Assembly: GCF_030435705.1 (NCBI RefSeq)
Contig: NZ_CP129381.1
Location: 1-64,000 of the forward strand
Length of the DNA: 64,000 nt
Origin: Rhizobium sp. SSA_523
Lineage (GTDB): Bacteria > Pseudomonadota > Alphaproteobacteria > Rhizobiales > Rhizobiaceae
Reading direction: 5' to 3'
Shown: in pieces, positions 33,938 through 42,474 of the stretch
Layout of the letters: each line of letters begins with the position of its first letter
How positions within the stretch are numbered: position 1 is the stretch's first letter
Made by a program: the position numbers and the translations under genes
The notes under the pieces: model-generated
Database searches by the model: none
Told to the model about the DNA's origin: nothing
The model's input: only the letters and a program-made list of their open reading frames with translations

Positions 33938-35782
33938 ATGACACTTCATATCGGAGAAATCCTCCAACGCCAGCAGTCCCGAATATTCATCGGGTTTGCT
34001 GCAACGGGTTTGTTGGCCGGTGGCTCGCTTTCCTGGTCTGCCCGGCCAGTGGAGGCCGCCTGGATCTGGTCCGTAGCAACTGCACCTGTCCTGCTCGGTC
34101 TGTTTGTTCAGATCGTCATCTCTCTGCGAAAGGGCGATATCGGGCTTGATATCGTTGCCGCCCTTTCGATGTCCGCAGCTTTGGCGTTTGGAGAACCGCT
34201 GGCGGCAAATGTCGTGGCAATGATGTATGCGGGCGGGCAGCTTCTCGAGGATTTTGCGCAGGGTCGCGCAAAGAGGGAAATGACGGCGCTGATGGGCCGC
34301 GTCGCGCAAACCGCGATGCGGTTTGATGGTGACGCCCTGCAACAGGTGCCAATCGCCGATATCCAACCGGGGGACCGGCTTCTCATTCGCCAGGGAGATG
34401 TGCTGCCAGTCGATGGTCGCGTGGTCAGCGATGTCGCCGTGCTCGACCTGTCAGCGCTCACGGGCGAATCTCTTCCGCAAACCATCCTAAAAGGCGGCGA
34501 GGCGTTGAGTGGTTCAGTCTCTGCCGGCGCTGCCTTCGAGCTTGTGGCGATCCGCCCGGCTGCCGAGAGCACGTATGCGGGCATCGTGCGCCTGGTCGAG
34601 GCGGCCCAATCCGGCAAGGCGCCGATGGTGCGCATGGCTGATCGGTATGCGATCGGCTTTCTGGCGCTGACGGTTGCGATCGCCGCGATCACGTGGTTTC
34701 TCACGCAGGACACGATCCGCGTCCTTTCCGTGCTTGTTGTCGCTACCCCCTGTCCGCTGATCCTCGCCGTTCCGGTCGCGCTGATCTCCGGAATGTCGCG
34801 CACCGCCCGCATGGGAGTTCTGGTCAAGGGCGGCGGTGTTCTCGAGGCGCTGTCACGGGTGCAAACCGTGATCCTGGACAAAACCGGGACAGTCACGCAC
34901 GGGCAGGCAGTGATCACCGAGATCCGGACGCGCGCCGGATTTGCAGAAACGGATATCCTCAAATTCGCTGCCAGTCTCGATCAGGCGTCGGGACATGTCG
35001 TTGCCGCGGCCCTGATCAAGGCTGCGCAGGCCGGTGGGCTGTTCCTGTCCGTCCCGGATGCGGTGGTGGAGACACCCGGAACGGGAATCGAGGGACTTGT
35101 GGAAGGTCATCAGATTGTTGTTGGCGGGAACGGTTTCGTCGCGGCTAGGAGCGGCACTATGCGAGCGGATGATCTGCTGCAGGAAGTTGATCCGGCTGCG
35201 ATGACTGTGGCAGTTGGCATTGATGGCACGATGGCAGGCATCATCGTGCTACAGGATCAGGTCCGTTTCGACGCGAAGCCGATGTTGGACGAATTGCGGC
35301 GGGCAGGGGTCCGGCGGCTGGTGCTGGCCTCCGGGGACCGCAGCGACATCGCCGCGAAAGTGGGCAAGCAACTTGGATTCGATCTCGTGCTGGGCGATCT
35401 CTCGCCGGATGCAAAGGTTGCCGCTGTGCGCAACGAGATCGCCAATGGCCCGGTCATGATGGTGGGGGATGGCGTCAACGATGCCCCGGCGCTGGCTGCT
35501 GCCGATGTCGGCGTTGCAATGGGCGCGCACGGAACGGCTTCGTCCTCTGAAGCGGCCGGTGTGGTCCTGCTGGTGGATGAACTTGCGCCACTGGTGAAGG
35601 CTATGGCCGTTGCGCGCCGCAGCCGTGCGATTGCCCTCCAAAGTGTCGTGGCGGGTCTCGGACTTTCGCTGTGTGCCATGGCTTTTGCCAGCCTCGGCTA
35701 TCTGCCGCCGGTTCAGGGGGCGTTGACGCAGGAAGTGATCGACGTCGCGGTTATTCTCAACGCGTTGAGAGCGCTTCGATGA
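33938..35782 (+). CDS. P1B-type heavy-metal translocating ATPase with TPC motif
   Basis: 614 residues. TGES at 175-178, ion-pathway motif TPC at 270-272 (not CPC or SPC), phosphorylation site DKTGT at 314-318, and hinge MVGDGVNDAPAL near 505. The TPC form defines the P1B-5 group, whose characterised members such as Sinorhizobium Nia respond to nickel and iron. No N-terminal metal-binding domain and no C-terminal hemerythrin domain are present. The P1B HP dipeptide is replaced by GHV. The start is preceded by GGAGG only two bases away, which is unusually close. It stands alone without a metal regulator. It likely exports a divalent metal; which one is open. Confidence 0.9.
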   Translation: MTLHIGEILQRQQSRIFIGFAATGLLAGGSLSWSARPVEAAWIWSVATAPVLLGLFVQIVISLRKGDIGLDIVAALSMSAALAFGEPLAANVVAMMYAGGQLLEDFAQGRAKREMTALMGRVAQTAMRFDGDALQQVPIADIQPGDRLLIRQGDVLPVDGRVVSDVAVLDLSALTGESLPQTILKGGEALSGSVSAGAAFELVAIRPAAESTYAGIVRLVEAAQSGKAPMVRMADRYAIGFLALTVAIAAITWFLTQDTIRVLSVLVVATPCPLILAVPVALISGMSRTARMGVLVKGGGVLEALSRVQTVILDKTGTVTHGQAVITEIRTRAGFAETDILKFAASLDQASGHVVAAALIKAAQAGGLFLSVPDAVVETPGTGIEGLVEGHQIVVGGNGFVAARSGTMRADDLLQEVDPAAMTVAVGIDGTMAGIIVLQDQVRFDAKPMLDELRRAGVRRLVLASGDRSDIAAKVGKQLGFDLVLGDLSPDAKVAAVRNEIANGPVMMVGDGVNDAPALAAADVGVAMGAHGTASSSEAAGVVLLVDELAPLVKAMAVARRSRAIALQSVVAGLGLSLCAMAFASLGYLPPVQGALTQEVIDVAVILNALRALR

Positions 35783-35942
35783 GAGATGATGCGGATCGGA
35801 TCTTCGGATTTCGATGCGATATGAGCAAAAACGAGCGCCATCTTGGCGCGGTGTTGCACACCGGCCTCGGCGATGGTCCAGGCCGAGGCGGCAGGTTTCC
35901 TGGCCGCTTCTCTCTCGCTGTCTCTTGTCCGGCCTCGTTGAA

Positions 35943-35975
35943 AAGCATGGCCCTTCTTCGTCAAAGGCCATGCTT
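35943..35975 (-). terminator. Hairpin terminator after the minus-strand SDR gene
   Basis: Perfect ten-base arms AAGCATGGCC (35943-35952) and GGCCATGCTT (35966-35975) around a 13-base loop. Read on the minus strand, the stem is followed by TTTTC, giving an acceptable intrinsic terminator for the SDR gene whose stop is at 35990. Confidence 0.65.
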
Positions 35976-35989
35976 GAGCAGATTGTGGC

Positions 35990-36730
35990 TTACGCGATCG
36001 CGCCGCCGTCCGCGGTGAGGGTCGCGCCCGTGATCACGCTCGCCGCGGGGCTTGCCAGGAATACCACGGCATTCGCGATCTCCTTCGGCTCGCCATAGCG
36101 CCCGAGCGACGTCAGGTTTCGCTGGAAGTCTGCAGCCGCGCCGTCTGCTGGGTTGGAATCCGTGTCCGTTGCTCCAGGCTGGACGAGGTTCACGGTGATG
36201 CCTGTCGGTCCCAGTTCGCGGGAAAGCCCGCGTGTGAAGGACGTCAGTGCCGCTTTCGACATGGCGTACGGCGTTATGCCCGGAAAGGGCACGCGCTCGC
36301 CAAGTGCGGAACCGATCGTGATGATACGTCCCCCGTCTCGCAAATGCGGGATGACCGCCTTTGCATACAACACGGGCGCGCGCACATTGACGTCCATGAG
36401 GGCCTGATATGCGTCGAGGTCCAGATCGACGATGGTCCCGGAATGGCCGATGGCTGCGCTGTTGACGAGGATGTCGAGCCCGCCCAGGGCAGCCACGGCG
36501 TCTTCGACAGCGCGAGCGATGGCCTGCGGGTCGGCGCTGTCAGCCTGAATGGCAACGGATCGCCGGCCGCGCGCTTCGATCGATCGGGCAACCGCCGCAG
36601 CCTTCTCGCTCGCGCGTTGATAGGTGAACGCCACATCGGCGCCATTTTCCGCAAGCGCTTCGGCAATGGCTGCGCCGATCCCGCGCGAGCCGCCGGTGAC
36701 CAAAGCGCGCTTTCCACTTAAGTTAATCAT
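35990..36730 (-). CDS. Short-chain dehydrogenase/reductase (FabG-like)
   Basis: 246 residues, classical SDR. TGGSRGIG at 12-19, NSAA in place of NNAG, catalytic Ser in ITIGSALG and Tyr-x3-Lys in YAMSK. The C-terminal GATLTADGGAIA is the usual family ending. AGGAA lies nine bases before the ATG. Divergent from the quinone oxidoreductase at 37000 across 269 bases, in which GTGCC...GGCAC near 36807 is a possible operator. No adjacent regulator. Substrate unknown; close relatives include 3-oxoacyl reductases and sugar dehydrogenases. Confidence 0.88.
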   Translation of the reverse strand: MINLSGKRALVTGGSRGIGAAIAEALAENGADVAFTYQRASEKAAAVARSIEARGRRSVAIQADSADPQAIARAVEDAVAALGGLDILVNSAAIGHSGTIVDLDLDAYQALMDVNVRAPVLYAKAVIPHLRDGGRIITIGSALGERVPFPGITPYAMSKAALTSFTRGLSRELGPTGITVNLVQPGATDTDSNPADGAAADFQRNLTSLGRYGEPKEIANAVVFLASPAASVITGATLTADGGAIA

Positions 36731-36999
36731 ATGCGTTGGTTCCTTCTGTCGTCGTCAGTCGTGAGGTCGAGCGATCTGCGGATGTGCCCGACAGGACGTC
36801 CGTGCCTATCTCGTGGCACGATCACGCGGCTTGAAGTGGCAAAGAGTGCGACAGCCTGTTTCGGGAAGAGGAACAGCGGTTGCTGCCTCGGCCGCCCGTT
36901 GCACGTTGAGCAACATGGCGTCGACATATGGGCTCCCTTTTTCAGAGCCGCGAACCTCCTACATGTTTGTCGTGATCATCGTTGGAGAATGGATTGAAG

Positions 37000-37956
37000 A
37001 TGAAAGCCGCCGTCTACGACAATCCGGGACCACCATCCGTGCTGGTTTACGCCGACGTGCCTGATCCGGCCTGCGGGCCGGACGAAGTCCTGATAAAGGT
37101 GGAAGCGATCTCGATTGAAGGCGGGGATCTGATCAATCGCAGATCGACTTCGCAGCCCAACCGGTGGGTGGTCGGCTACGCGGCGGCCGGTACGGTGCTG
37201 AGCGTCGGGCAGGACGTAACGACGCGTGCCGTCGGCGACAAGGTCGCTGCCTTCAGCATGCAGGGATCGCATGCTGAACTCTGGTCCGTCGCTGCTTCAC
37301 GAACCTGGTTGGTGCCTTCGGGCCTGGATATCGCCCGGGCTGCCGTATTGCCCATCTCGTTCGGCTCGGCTTACCACAGCGTGATCACCCGGGGTAATGT
37401 GCAGAAGGGCGAAACCGTTCTCATTCACGCTGCTGCTGGAGGCGTGGGGCTCGCGGCAGTGCAACTGGCCGGACAGGCGGGAGCGACGGTGATTGCCGTG
37501 GCGAGCGGCAGCGAAAGACAGGCTCGACTGAGTGAACTTGGTGCCGCCTTCGTCGTCGACCGTCTTAAGCGCGATGTCGGAGAAGAAGTGCGCCGATTGA
37601 CCGACGGGAAAGGCGTCGATCTGGTCATCGATCCAGTCGGCTCCACATTGCAAGCTTCCCTTTCGGCGCTCGCACCGGAAGGACGCCTCGTCTTCCTTGG
37701 CAATGCGGGCGGTGGAAAGCTTGATGTTGATCTATGGCGGCCGATGCAGAACAATCAGACGCTTCACGGGGTTTTCATGGGATCCATCCTTGAACGGCCT
37801 TCAGTGCACGGAACCGTCGATGATCTCCTTGCCGCCGCCGCAGCCGGAAGGATCGACGTCGTGATTGACCGATCCTTCGCTCTTGAAGACGCTGCCCAGG
37901 CGCATCATTACGCCGAGTCCGCCAAACCCCTCGGGCGGGTCGTGATGAGGCCATGA
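37000..37956 (+). CDS. Quinone oxidoreductase-like medium-chain dehydrogenase/reductase
   Basis: 318 residues, zinc-free MDR family (no structural Cys quartet). N-terminal GroES-like domain (MKAAVYDNPGPPSVL, GYAAAGTVLSVGQDV) and NADPH-binding segment GETVLIHAAAGGVGLAAVQLAGQAGA near residue 140. The ATG at 37000 is used; a TTG two codons before has better spacing to GGAG. Likely reduces quinones or conjugated ketones. The next gene, an alpha/beta hydrolase, follows after 22 bases, so they form a two-gene unit divergent from the SDR. Confidence 0.87.
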   Translation: MKAAVYDNPGPPSVLVYADVPDPACGPDEVLIKVEAISIEGGDLINRRSTSQPNRWVVGYAAAGTVLSVGQDVTTRAVGDKVAAFSMQGSHAELWSVAASRTWLVPSGLDIARAAVLPISFGSAYHSVITRGNVQKGETVLIHAAAGGVGLAAVQLAGQAGATVIAVASGSERQARLSELGAAFVVDRLKRDVGEEVRRLTDGKGVDLVIDPVGSTLQASLSALAPEGRLVFLGNAGGGKLDVDLWRPMQNNQTLHGVFMGSILERPSVHGTVDDLLAAAAAGRIDVVIDRSFALEDAAQAHHYAESAKPLGRVVMRP

Positions 37957-37978
37957 ACAAAGGAAAAAGGAGTGCCGT

Positions 37979-38917
37979 ATGATCACGCGGGTTACGTTCA
38001 GGAACAGACATATCGAGGTCGTCGGCAATATCCACCTGCCGCCGGAATTCGACGAGGCGACTGCATATCCTGCGATCGTCCTTGCGACGCCCGGCAGTAG
38101 CGTGAAGGAACAGATTGGCGCGATTTACGCCGAGAGGCTCGCCACATACGGCTTCATTGCGCTGACGTTCGACCCGTCATACCAGGGCGAGAGCAGCGGT
38201 GAGCCGCGCGATCTCGAAGATCCAGCCGTTCGTGTTGAAGACATTCATTGCGCGGTCGATCATTTGACGACGCTACCTTACGTCGACGATGCGCGGATCG
38301 GACTTCTGGGGATCTGCGCAGGTGGCGGCTATGCAATCAAGGCGGCCCTGACAGAACCGCGCTTCAAGGCGGTGGGAACGGTTGTCGCCAATGACATCGG
38401 CGAGGCGATGCGCCGCCTGCTTCCCGATTTTCGTCAGACGCTCCTGGACGTCGCTGTTGAGCGCACCGCACAGGCCCGCGGCGCCGCGCCGCGGAGAGAT
38501 CCGTGGATCCCTGACAGTCTTGCGGACGCCGAGGCTGCAGGTATCACCGATCCCGAACTGCTAGAGGCCGTCACCTTCTATCGGGAGTCCGCGTATCGAC
38601 ATCCGAATTCGACGAACCGATTGCTGTTCGTCAGCTATGGCAGCCTGTTGGGGTTTGACGCATTCGGCCTGGTCCCCGATCTGCTGACCCAGCCGCTGCA
38701 GGTCATCGTTGGCGGACGCCGCGGGACGACAGGGCAGTACGAAGCGGGCAGGCGTCTGTTCGACCTCTCTCCTTCGAAGGCCAAGCACTTTCTCGAAGTC
38801 GAAGGCGCCGGCCACTACGACATGTACTATAAACCGGAATATGTCGGCCCTGCAGTCGCAAGGCTGGCCGGGTTCTTCTCGGAGCATCTTGCGCCGCAGG
38901 GTCCGGCGCGCCCCTAA
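37979..38917 (+). CDS. Alpha/beta hydrolase (dienelactone hydrolase-like) with GICAGG nucleophile elbow
   Basis: 312 residues; AAAGGAG six bases before the ATG. The nucleophile elbow reads LGICAGGGYA near residue 110, so the attacking residue is probably Cys as in dienelactone hydrolase. FDPSYQGESSGEPR follows an early strand, and EVEGAGHYDMYY near 285 supplies the catalytic His. The family includes uncharacterised hydrolases often found next to SDR and MDR genes. It may act on an ester or lactone formed by the neighbouring reductases; this is inference. Confidence 0.83.
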   Translation: MITRVTFRNRHIEVVGNIHLPPEFDEATAYPAIVLATPGSSVKEQIGAIYAERLATYGFIALTFDPSYQGESSGEPRDLEDPAVRVEDIHCAVDHLTTLPYVDDARIGLLGICAGGGYAIKAALTEPRFKAVGTVVANDIGEAMRRLLPDFRQTLLDVAVERTAQARGAAPRRDPWIPDSLADAEAAGITDPELLEAVTFYRESAYRHPNSTNRLLFVSYGSLLGFDAFGLVPDLLTQPLQVIVGGRRGTTGQYEAGRRLFDLSPSKAKHFLEVEGAGHYDMYYKPEYVGPAVARLAGFFSEHLAPQGPARP

Positions 38918-39141
38918 GAGCTGCAATCGGATCATGCAATAAGTATATGCGTCAGCACACGGAGCTTCTTGGCAGGCCCTTGCCCGGGGGGCGGGTAAGG
39001 CAGACGGCGACGACACGGTGCAGACGGGCGTTTGGCCATCCTGCTTCATCGGGTGGAAAGTGGCTGCGGAGACGCTTCAGCCTGCCCGCGCATGCTGGTG
39101 AAGATCTCCGCATTGACAACGACCAGATCGTCTTCGGCATG

Positions 39142-39170
39142 ACGCTGCGCCCTTTGTGGTGGCGCAGCGT
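39142..39170 (-). terminator. Hairpin after tctA
   Basis: Ten-base perfect stem ACGCTGCGCC (39142-39151) / GGCGCAGCGT (39161-39170) with a nine-base loop, 21 bases beyond the tctA stop on the minus strand. No T run follows, so it may act as an mRNA 3' stabiliser or a factor-assisted terminator. Confidence 0.5.
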
Positions 39171-39190
39171 TGTCGCAAGGGGCGCCTGGT

Positions 39191-40696
39191 TCAATCCTCT
39201 TCCTGGAAGACCGCCTCGCGTTTCGCCTTCACGTTCGGCAGGAACACGACGATCAGCACGGCAAGCGCGATCAGGAGCAGCGTGGCGCTGATGGGCCGGG
39301 TGAGGAATGTCGTAGGGTCGCCGCGGGAAAGGATCATGGCCCTGCGGAGGTTTTCCTCCAGCAGTGGTCCCAGCACGAAGCCCAAGAGCAGAGGTGCTGG
39401 TTCGCAGCGCAGCTTGACCAGCAGGTAGCCGACCAGGCCGAAGAAGGCGACCGCGTAAAGGTCATAGAGATTGCTGTTGACGCTGTAGACCCCGATCGAG
39501 CAGAAGGCCATGATCGTCGGGAACAGCACATAATAGGGCACCGTCAAGAGCTTCACCCACATGCCGATCAGCGGCAGGTTCAGCACCACCAGCATCAGAT
39601 TGCCGATCCACATGGAGGCGATGATGCCCCAGAACAGCGCCGGCTGCTCGGTCGCGACATTCGGTCCGGGCACGATGCCTTGAATGATCATGGCCCCCAC
39701 CATCAGCGCCATTACCGGATTGGCGGGGATGCCCAGCGTCAGCAGCGGAATGAACGATGTCTGGGCCCCGGCATTGTTGGCAGATTCAGGGCCGGCCACA
39801 CCCGCGATCGCCCCTTGCCCGAATTCCTCCGGATGCGGGGAGAGCTTCTTCTCGACCGTATAGGAGGCAAAGGCCGCAAGAATGGCGCCGCCGCCGGGCA
39901 GGATGCCGAGCGCGGATCCGATCGCGGTTCCGCGCAGGACCGGCCCGACCATCTGGCGGAAGTCGTCACGCGTGGGCATGAGACCCGAGACCTTCTTGAT
40001 CAGCACCGAACGGCTGAACTCGCCTTCGAGGTTGCGCAGGATTTCGGCAATGCCGAACACGCCGACCGCCAGCGCCACGAAGTTCAGACCGTCCGCATAT
40101 TCGCGGATGCCGAGGGTAAAGCGCGGCGTTCCGGTATAGATATCGGTGCCGACGAGGCCGAGCAGCAGGCCGAGCGCCACCATTGCCAGCGCCTTGACGA
40201 TCGACCCATGAGCCAGTGCGATGGAGGAGACCAGGCCAACCACCATCAGCGAGAAGTACTCCGCCGCGCCGAACTCCAGCGCAATCGCCGTCAGCGGCGG
40301 GGCGAAGATCGCCACGAGGAATGTCGAGACTGTGCCGGCGAAGAAGGAGCCGAGCGCGGCGATTGCAAGGGCGGCGCCCGCACGGCCCTTGCGGGCCATC
40401 TGGTAGCCGTCGATCGCGGTGACGGCGGACGAGGATTCGCCGGGCATGTTGATCAGGATAGCGGTGGTGGAACCACCATATTGAGCGCCGTAATAGATCC
40501 CGGCCAGCATGATGAGGGAGGACACCGGCTCAAGCTGGAAGGTGATCGGCAGCAGCATCGCGATCGTCGCCGTTGCGCCGATCCCGGGCAGAACGCCGAT
40601 CAGCGTTCCGAGCAACACACCGATCAGGCAGAAGAACAGGTTCTCGATCGAGCCTGCGGTGTAAAACCCCAATGCGAGATTATTGAAGAGTTCCAT
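39191..40696 (-). CDS. tctA: Tripartite tricarboxylate transporter large permease (TctA family)
   Basis: 501 residues, about twelve hydrophobic segments. TctA hallmarks: [17 protein letters not shown] near 38-54 and the inverted-repeat counterpart [21 protein letters not shown], also [18 protein letters not shown] and [29 protein letters not shown] block. It begins nine bases after the TctB stop. Large membrane subunit that moves a carboxylate delivered by the TctC receptor. Intact. Confidence 0.94.
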   Translation of the reverse strand: MELFNNLALGFYTAGSIENLFFCLIGVLLGTLIGVLPGIGATATIAMLLPITFQLEPVSSLIMLAGIYYGAQYGGSTTAILINMPGESSSAVTAIDGYQMARKGRAGAALAIAALGSFFAGTVSTFLVAIFAPPLTAIALEFGAAEYFSLMVVGLVSSIALAHGSIVKALAMVALGLLLGLVGTDIYTGTPRFTLGIREYADGLNFVALAVGVFGIAEILRNLEGEFSRSVLIKKVSGLMPTRDDFRQMVGPVLRGTAIGSALGILPGGGAILAAFASYTVEKKLSPHPEEFGQGAIAGVAGPESANNAGAQTSFIPLLTLGIPANPVMALMVGAMIIQGIVPGPNVATEQPALFWGIIASMWIGNLMLVVLNLPLIGMWVKLLTVPYYVLFPTIMAFCSIGVYSVNSNLYDLYAVAFFGLVGYLLVKLRCEPAPLLLGFVLGPLLEENLRRAMILSRGDPTTFLTRPISATLLLIALAVLIVVFLPNVKAKREAVFQEED

Positions 40697-40705
40697 GATC
40701 GATCC

Positions 40706-41167
40706 TCACAAACGGGTCCAGGGGCCAAAGCGCTCGAACGGCAGCCCCAGCGCGTAGCTGAAGACCAGAACCGAGAACACCGTGATGGCGATGGACAGCG
40801 CCACGGCGCCGAGCGGACGCATGCGCTGCGAGGCGAAAGAGGCGATGAAGGAGGCGATGAACAGCGCGGGAACGAAGCCCAGGCCGCGCACGGTGAGACC
40901 GAACAGCACCGGCGCGGGCAGGATGAACAGCATGCCCCTCCAGGCCAGCCGTCCGATCGGCTCGCCCTGCTCTCGAAACGCCTGGACGAGGATCACAAGG
41001 CCGAGCAGGATGAGGATGACGGAAAGCACGAGTGGAAAATAGCCCGGGCCCATGCGCAGCGCTGTTCCCAGATCGAGCGAAAGCGACTGGACGGTAAAGA
41101 AGAGCCCCAATCCGATGAACGCGCCGCCGCACAGCGCGTTGGTTTTGTCTATGCTGAAGGATGCCAT
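40706..41167 (-). CDS. tctB: Tripartite tricarboxylate transporter small permease (TctB family)
   Basis: 153 residues; the start at 41167 has AAGGGAC four to five bases upstream, so the in-frame extension to 41206 is not needed. Four hydrophobic segments, with the family LGTALRMGPGYFPLVLSVILILLG stretch near 45-68. It lies 133 bases after tctC, behind an intrinsic terminator, and is closely followed by tctA. Confidence 0.9.
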   Translation of the reverse strand: MASFSIDKTNALCGGAFIGLGLFFTVQSLSLDLGTALRMGPGYFPLVLSVILILLGLVILVQAFREQGEPIGRLAWRGMLFILPAPVLFGLTVRGLGFVPALFIASFIASFASQRMRPLGAVALSIAITVFSVLVFSYALGLPFERFGPWTRL

Positions 41168-41244
41168 TTTTGTCCCTTGGAAAAAGCTCGGCCCGCAGAT
41201 TGCCACGCCCGATCAAGGGCAGGGCAGCGGCCGATGGCCGGCGC

Positions 41245-41277
41245 AAAAAACCTCCCCGGCGAAGGGCCGGGGAAGTT
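41245..41277 (-). terminator. Rho-independent terminator between tctC and tctB
   Basis: On the minus strand the arms CCCCGGC and GCCGGGG enclose five bases, extended by further partial pairing, and are followed by AGGTTTTTT (the run of A at 41245-41250 on the plus strand). This is the best intrinsic terminator in the window. Placed after the receptor gene and before both permease genes, it should make receptor mRNA more abundant than permease mRNA. Confidence 0.85.
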
Positions 41278-41300
41278 CTGCATGGGCGGATCGGATGGGC

Positions 41301-42278
41301 TTAGTCGGCGTATTGGCCGGCACCCTCGATCACCGGCTTCCAGCGGGCGATTTCGCTTTCGAGCTTGGCCTTCAGCGCAGCCGGGGTGGCGTCTGCCTCC
41401 GGTGACGGCAGTGTGCCAAGCTCTGCGAACCGGGCTCCCACGTTCTGGTCCTTCAGCGCTTTCTTCAGCGAGGCCGAAAGCTTCTCAACCGCCGCCGACG
41501 GCGTTCCCTTGGGCGCATAGACGCCGTGCCAGATTCCGACCTCGAAGCCCTGCAGGCCGCCTTCAACGGCTGTCGGCAGGTCAGGGAAGATATCCAGGCG
41601 CTTCGGCGAGGTGACCGCATAGGCCTTGATCGTGCCGCCCTGGATCTGTTTGGTGGTGTTGGTGGTCTGGTCGCACATGATGTCGACCTGGCCGCCCAGC
41701 AGGTCCGTCATGGCAGGACCGGTTCCCTTGTACGGAACGGTGACCAGGGGCGTTTCGATGGCGCTCATGAACAGCATGCCGCACAGATGCGACGCGGCGC
41801 CGATGCCGGCATTGGCCACCGTAACCTTGTCCTTGTTGGCCTTGACGTACTCGATGAGGCCCTTGAGATCGGTCGGCTCCAGATCCTTGCGCGCCACGAT
41901 CGTCATCGGCACTTCGGTGACGAGGCCAACATATTCGAAGGCGTTCAGCGTGTCGTAAGCGAGCTTGCGGTAAAGCGTGGCGCTGGTCGCCATGCCGATG
42001 TGGTGCAGCAGGATAGTGTAACCGTCGGCCTCGGCGCTCGCCACCCGGCCGGCACCCAGCGTGCCGCCGGCTCCGCCGACATTTTCGACGATGATCTGCT
42101 GGCCGAGATCCTTGGACATCGATTCAGCAACCAGACGCGCCACGGTGTCCGTCGGGCCGCCGGCGGCGAAGGGAACGACCATGGTGATGTTGCGCTCGGG
42201 ATATTCGGCAAGGGCGGCGCCGGCGACGAGTGCCGTGGCCAAGCCGGTTGTGGCAAGTATGGTTTTGAAAAGCGACAT
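41301..42278 (-). CDS. tctC: Tripartite tricarboxylate transporter receptor (TctC/Bug family)
   Basis: 325 residues; the start at 42278 has GGGAGGAATTC before it and begins a signal peptide (AGAALAEYPE cleavage near 25). Bug-family mature start YPERNITMVVPFAAGGPTDTVARL, then VENVGGAGGTLGA, where the carboxylate-binding loop lies, and VPYKGTGPAMTDLLGGQVD. Bug receptors bind mono-, di- and tricarboxylates or aromatic acids. First gene of the tctCBA unit, presumably activated by the DctD-like regulator encoded just upstream on the same strand. Confidence 0.92.
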   Translation of the reverse strand: MSLFKTILATTGLATALVAGAALAEYPERNITMVVPFAAGGPTDTVARLVAESMSKDLGQQIIVENVGGAGGTLGAGRVASAEADGYTILLHHIGMATSATLYRKLAYDTLNAFEYVGLVTEVPMTIVARKDLEPTDLKGLIEYVKANKDKVTVANAGIGAASHLCGMLFMSAIETPLVTVPYKGTGPAMTDLLGGQVDIMCDQTTNTTKQIQGGTIKAYAVTSPKRLDIFPDLPTAVEGGLQGFEVGIWHGVYAPKGTPSAAVEKLSASLKKALKDQNVGARFAELGTLPSPEADATPAALKAKLESEIARWKPVIEGAGQYAD

Positions 42279-42399
42279 GAATTCCTCCCTGATGATAACA
42301 CGTCCGGACTGCTCCTCGGTTCCGGACCTGGTGGCTGAATAGTCGCTGCAAATATGCAAGGCACAATCTGACCCCGCACGAAAACACCAAGATTTCGTG

Positions 42400-42416
42400 A
42401 TTTTGCGCTGCAAAAT
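42400..42416. promoter_or_regulatory. Palindrome upstream of tctC, candidate enhancer site
   Basis: ATTTTGCGCTGCAAAAT: seven-base arms around a three-base centre, 122 bases upstream of the tctC start, a common distance for the upstream activating site of a sigma-54 enhancer-binding protein such as the DctD-like regulator encoded next door. I could not find a convincing -24/-12 promoter (GG-N10-GC) between it and tctC. Confidence 0.5.
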
Positions 42417-42474
42417 GGGTAGGTTTCTTCCCAAGCTGCATCAGGTCTGGGTGGAAATCCACCCACTTTTTCCG

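Noticed and set aside
38947..39291. Open frames between the alpha/beta hydrolase and tctA
   Set aside because: No ribosome site, no family features, and they overlap the tctA hairpin and 3' end.
39170..41614. 814-codon open frame on the plus strand
   Set aside because: Antisense shadow of tctA-tctB-tctC in GC-rich DNA; the translation is charged and repetitive (Asp/His/Gln/Arg) and unlike any protein family.
42279..42399. Sigma-54 promoter for tctC
   Set aside because: Several TTTGC-like -12 elements exist, but none has GG exactly ten bases upstream; near misses have nine-base spacing or CC.
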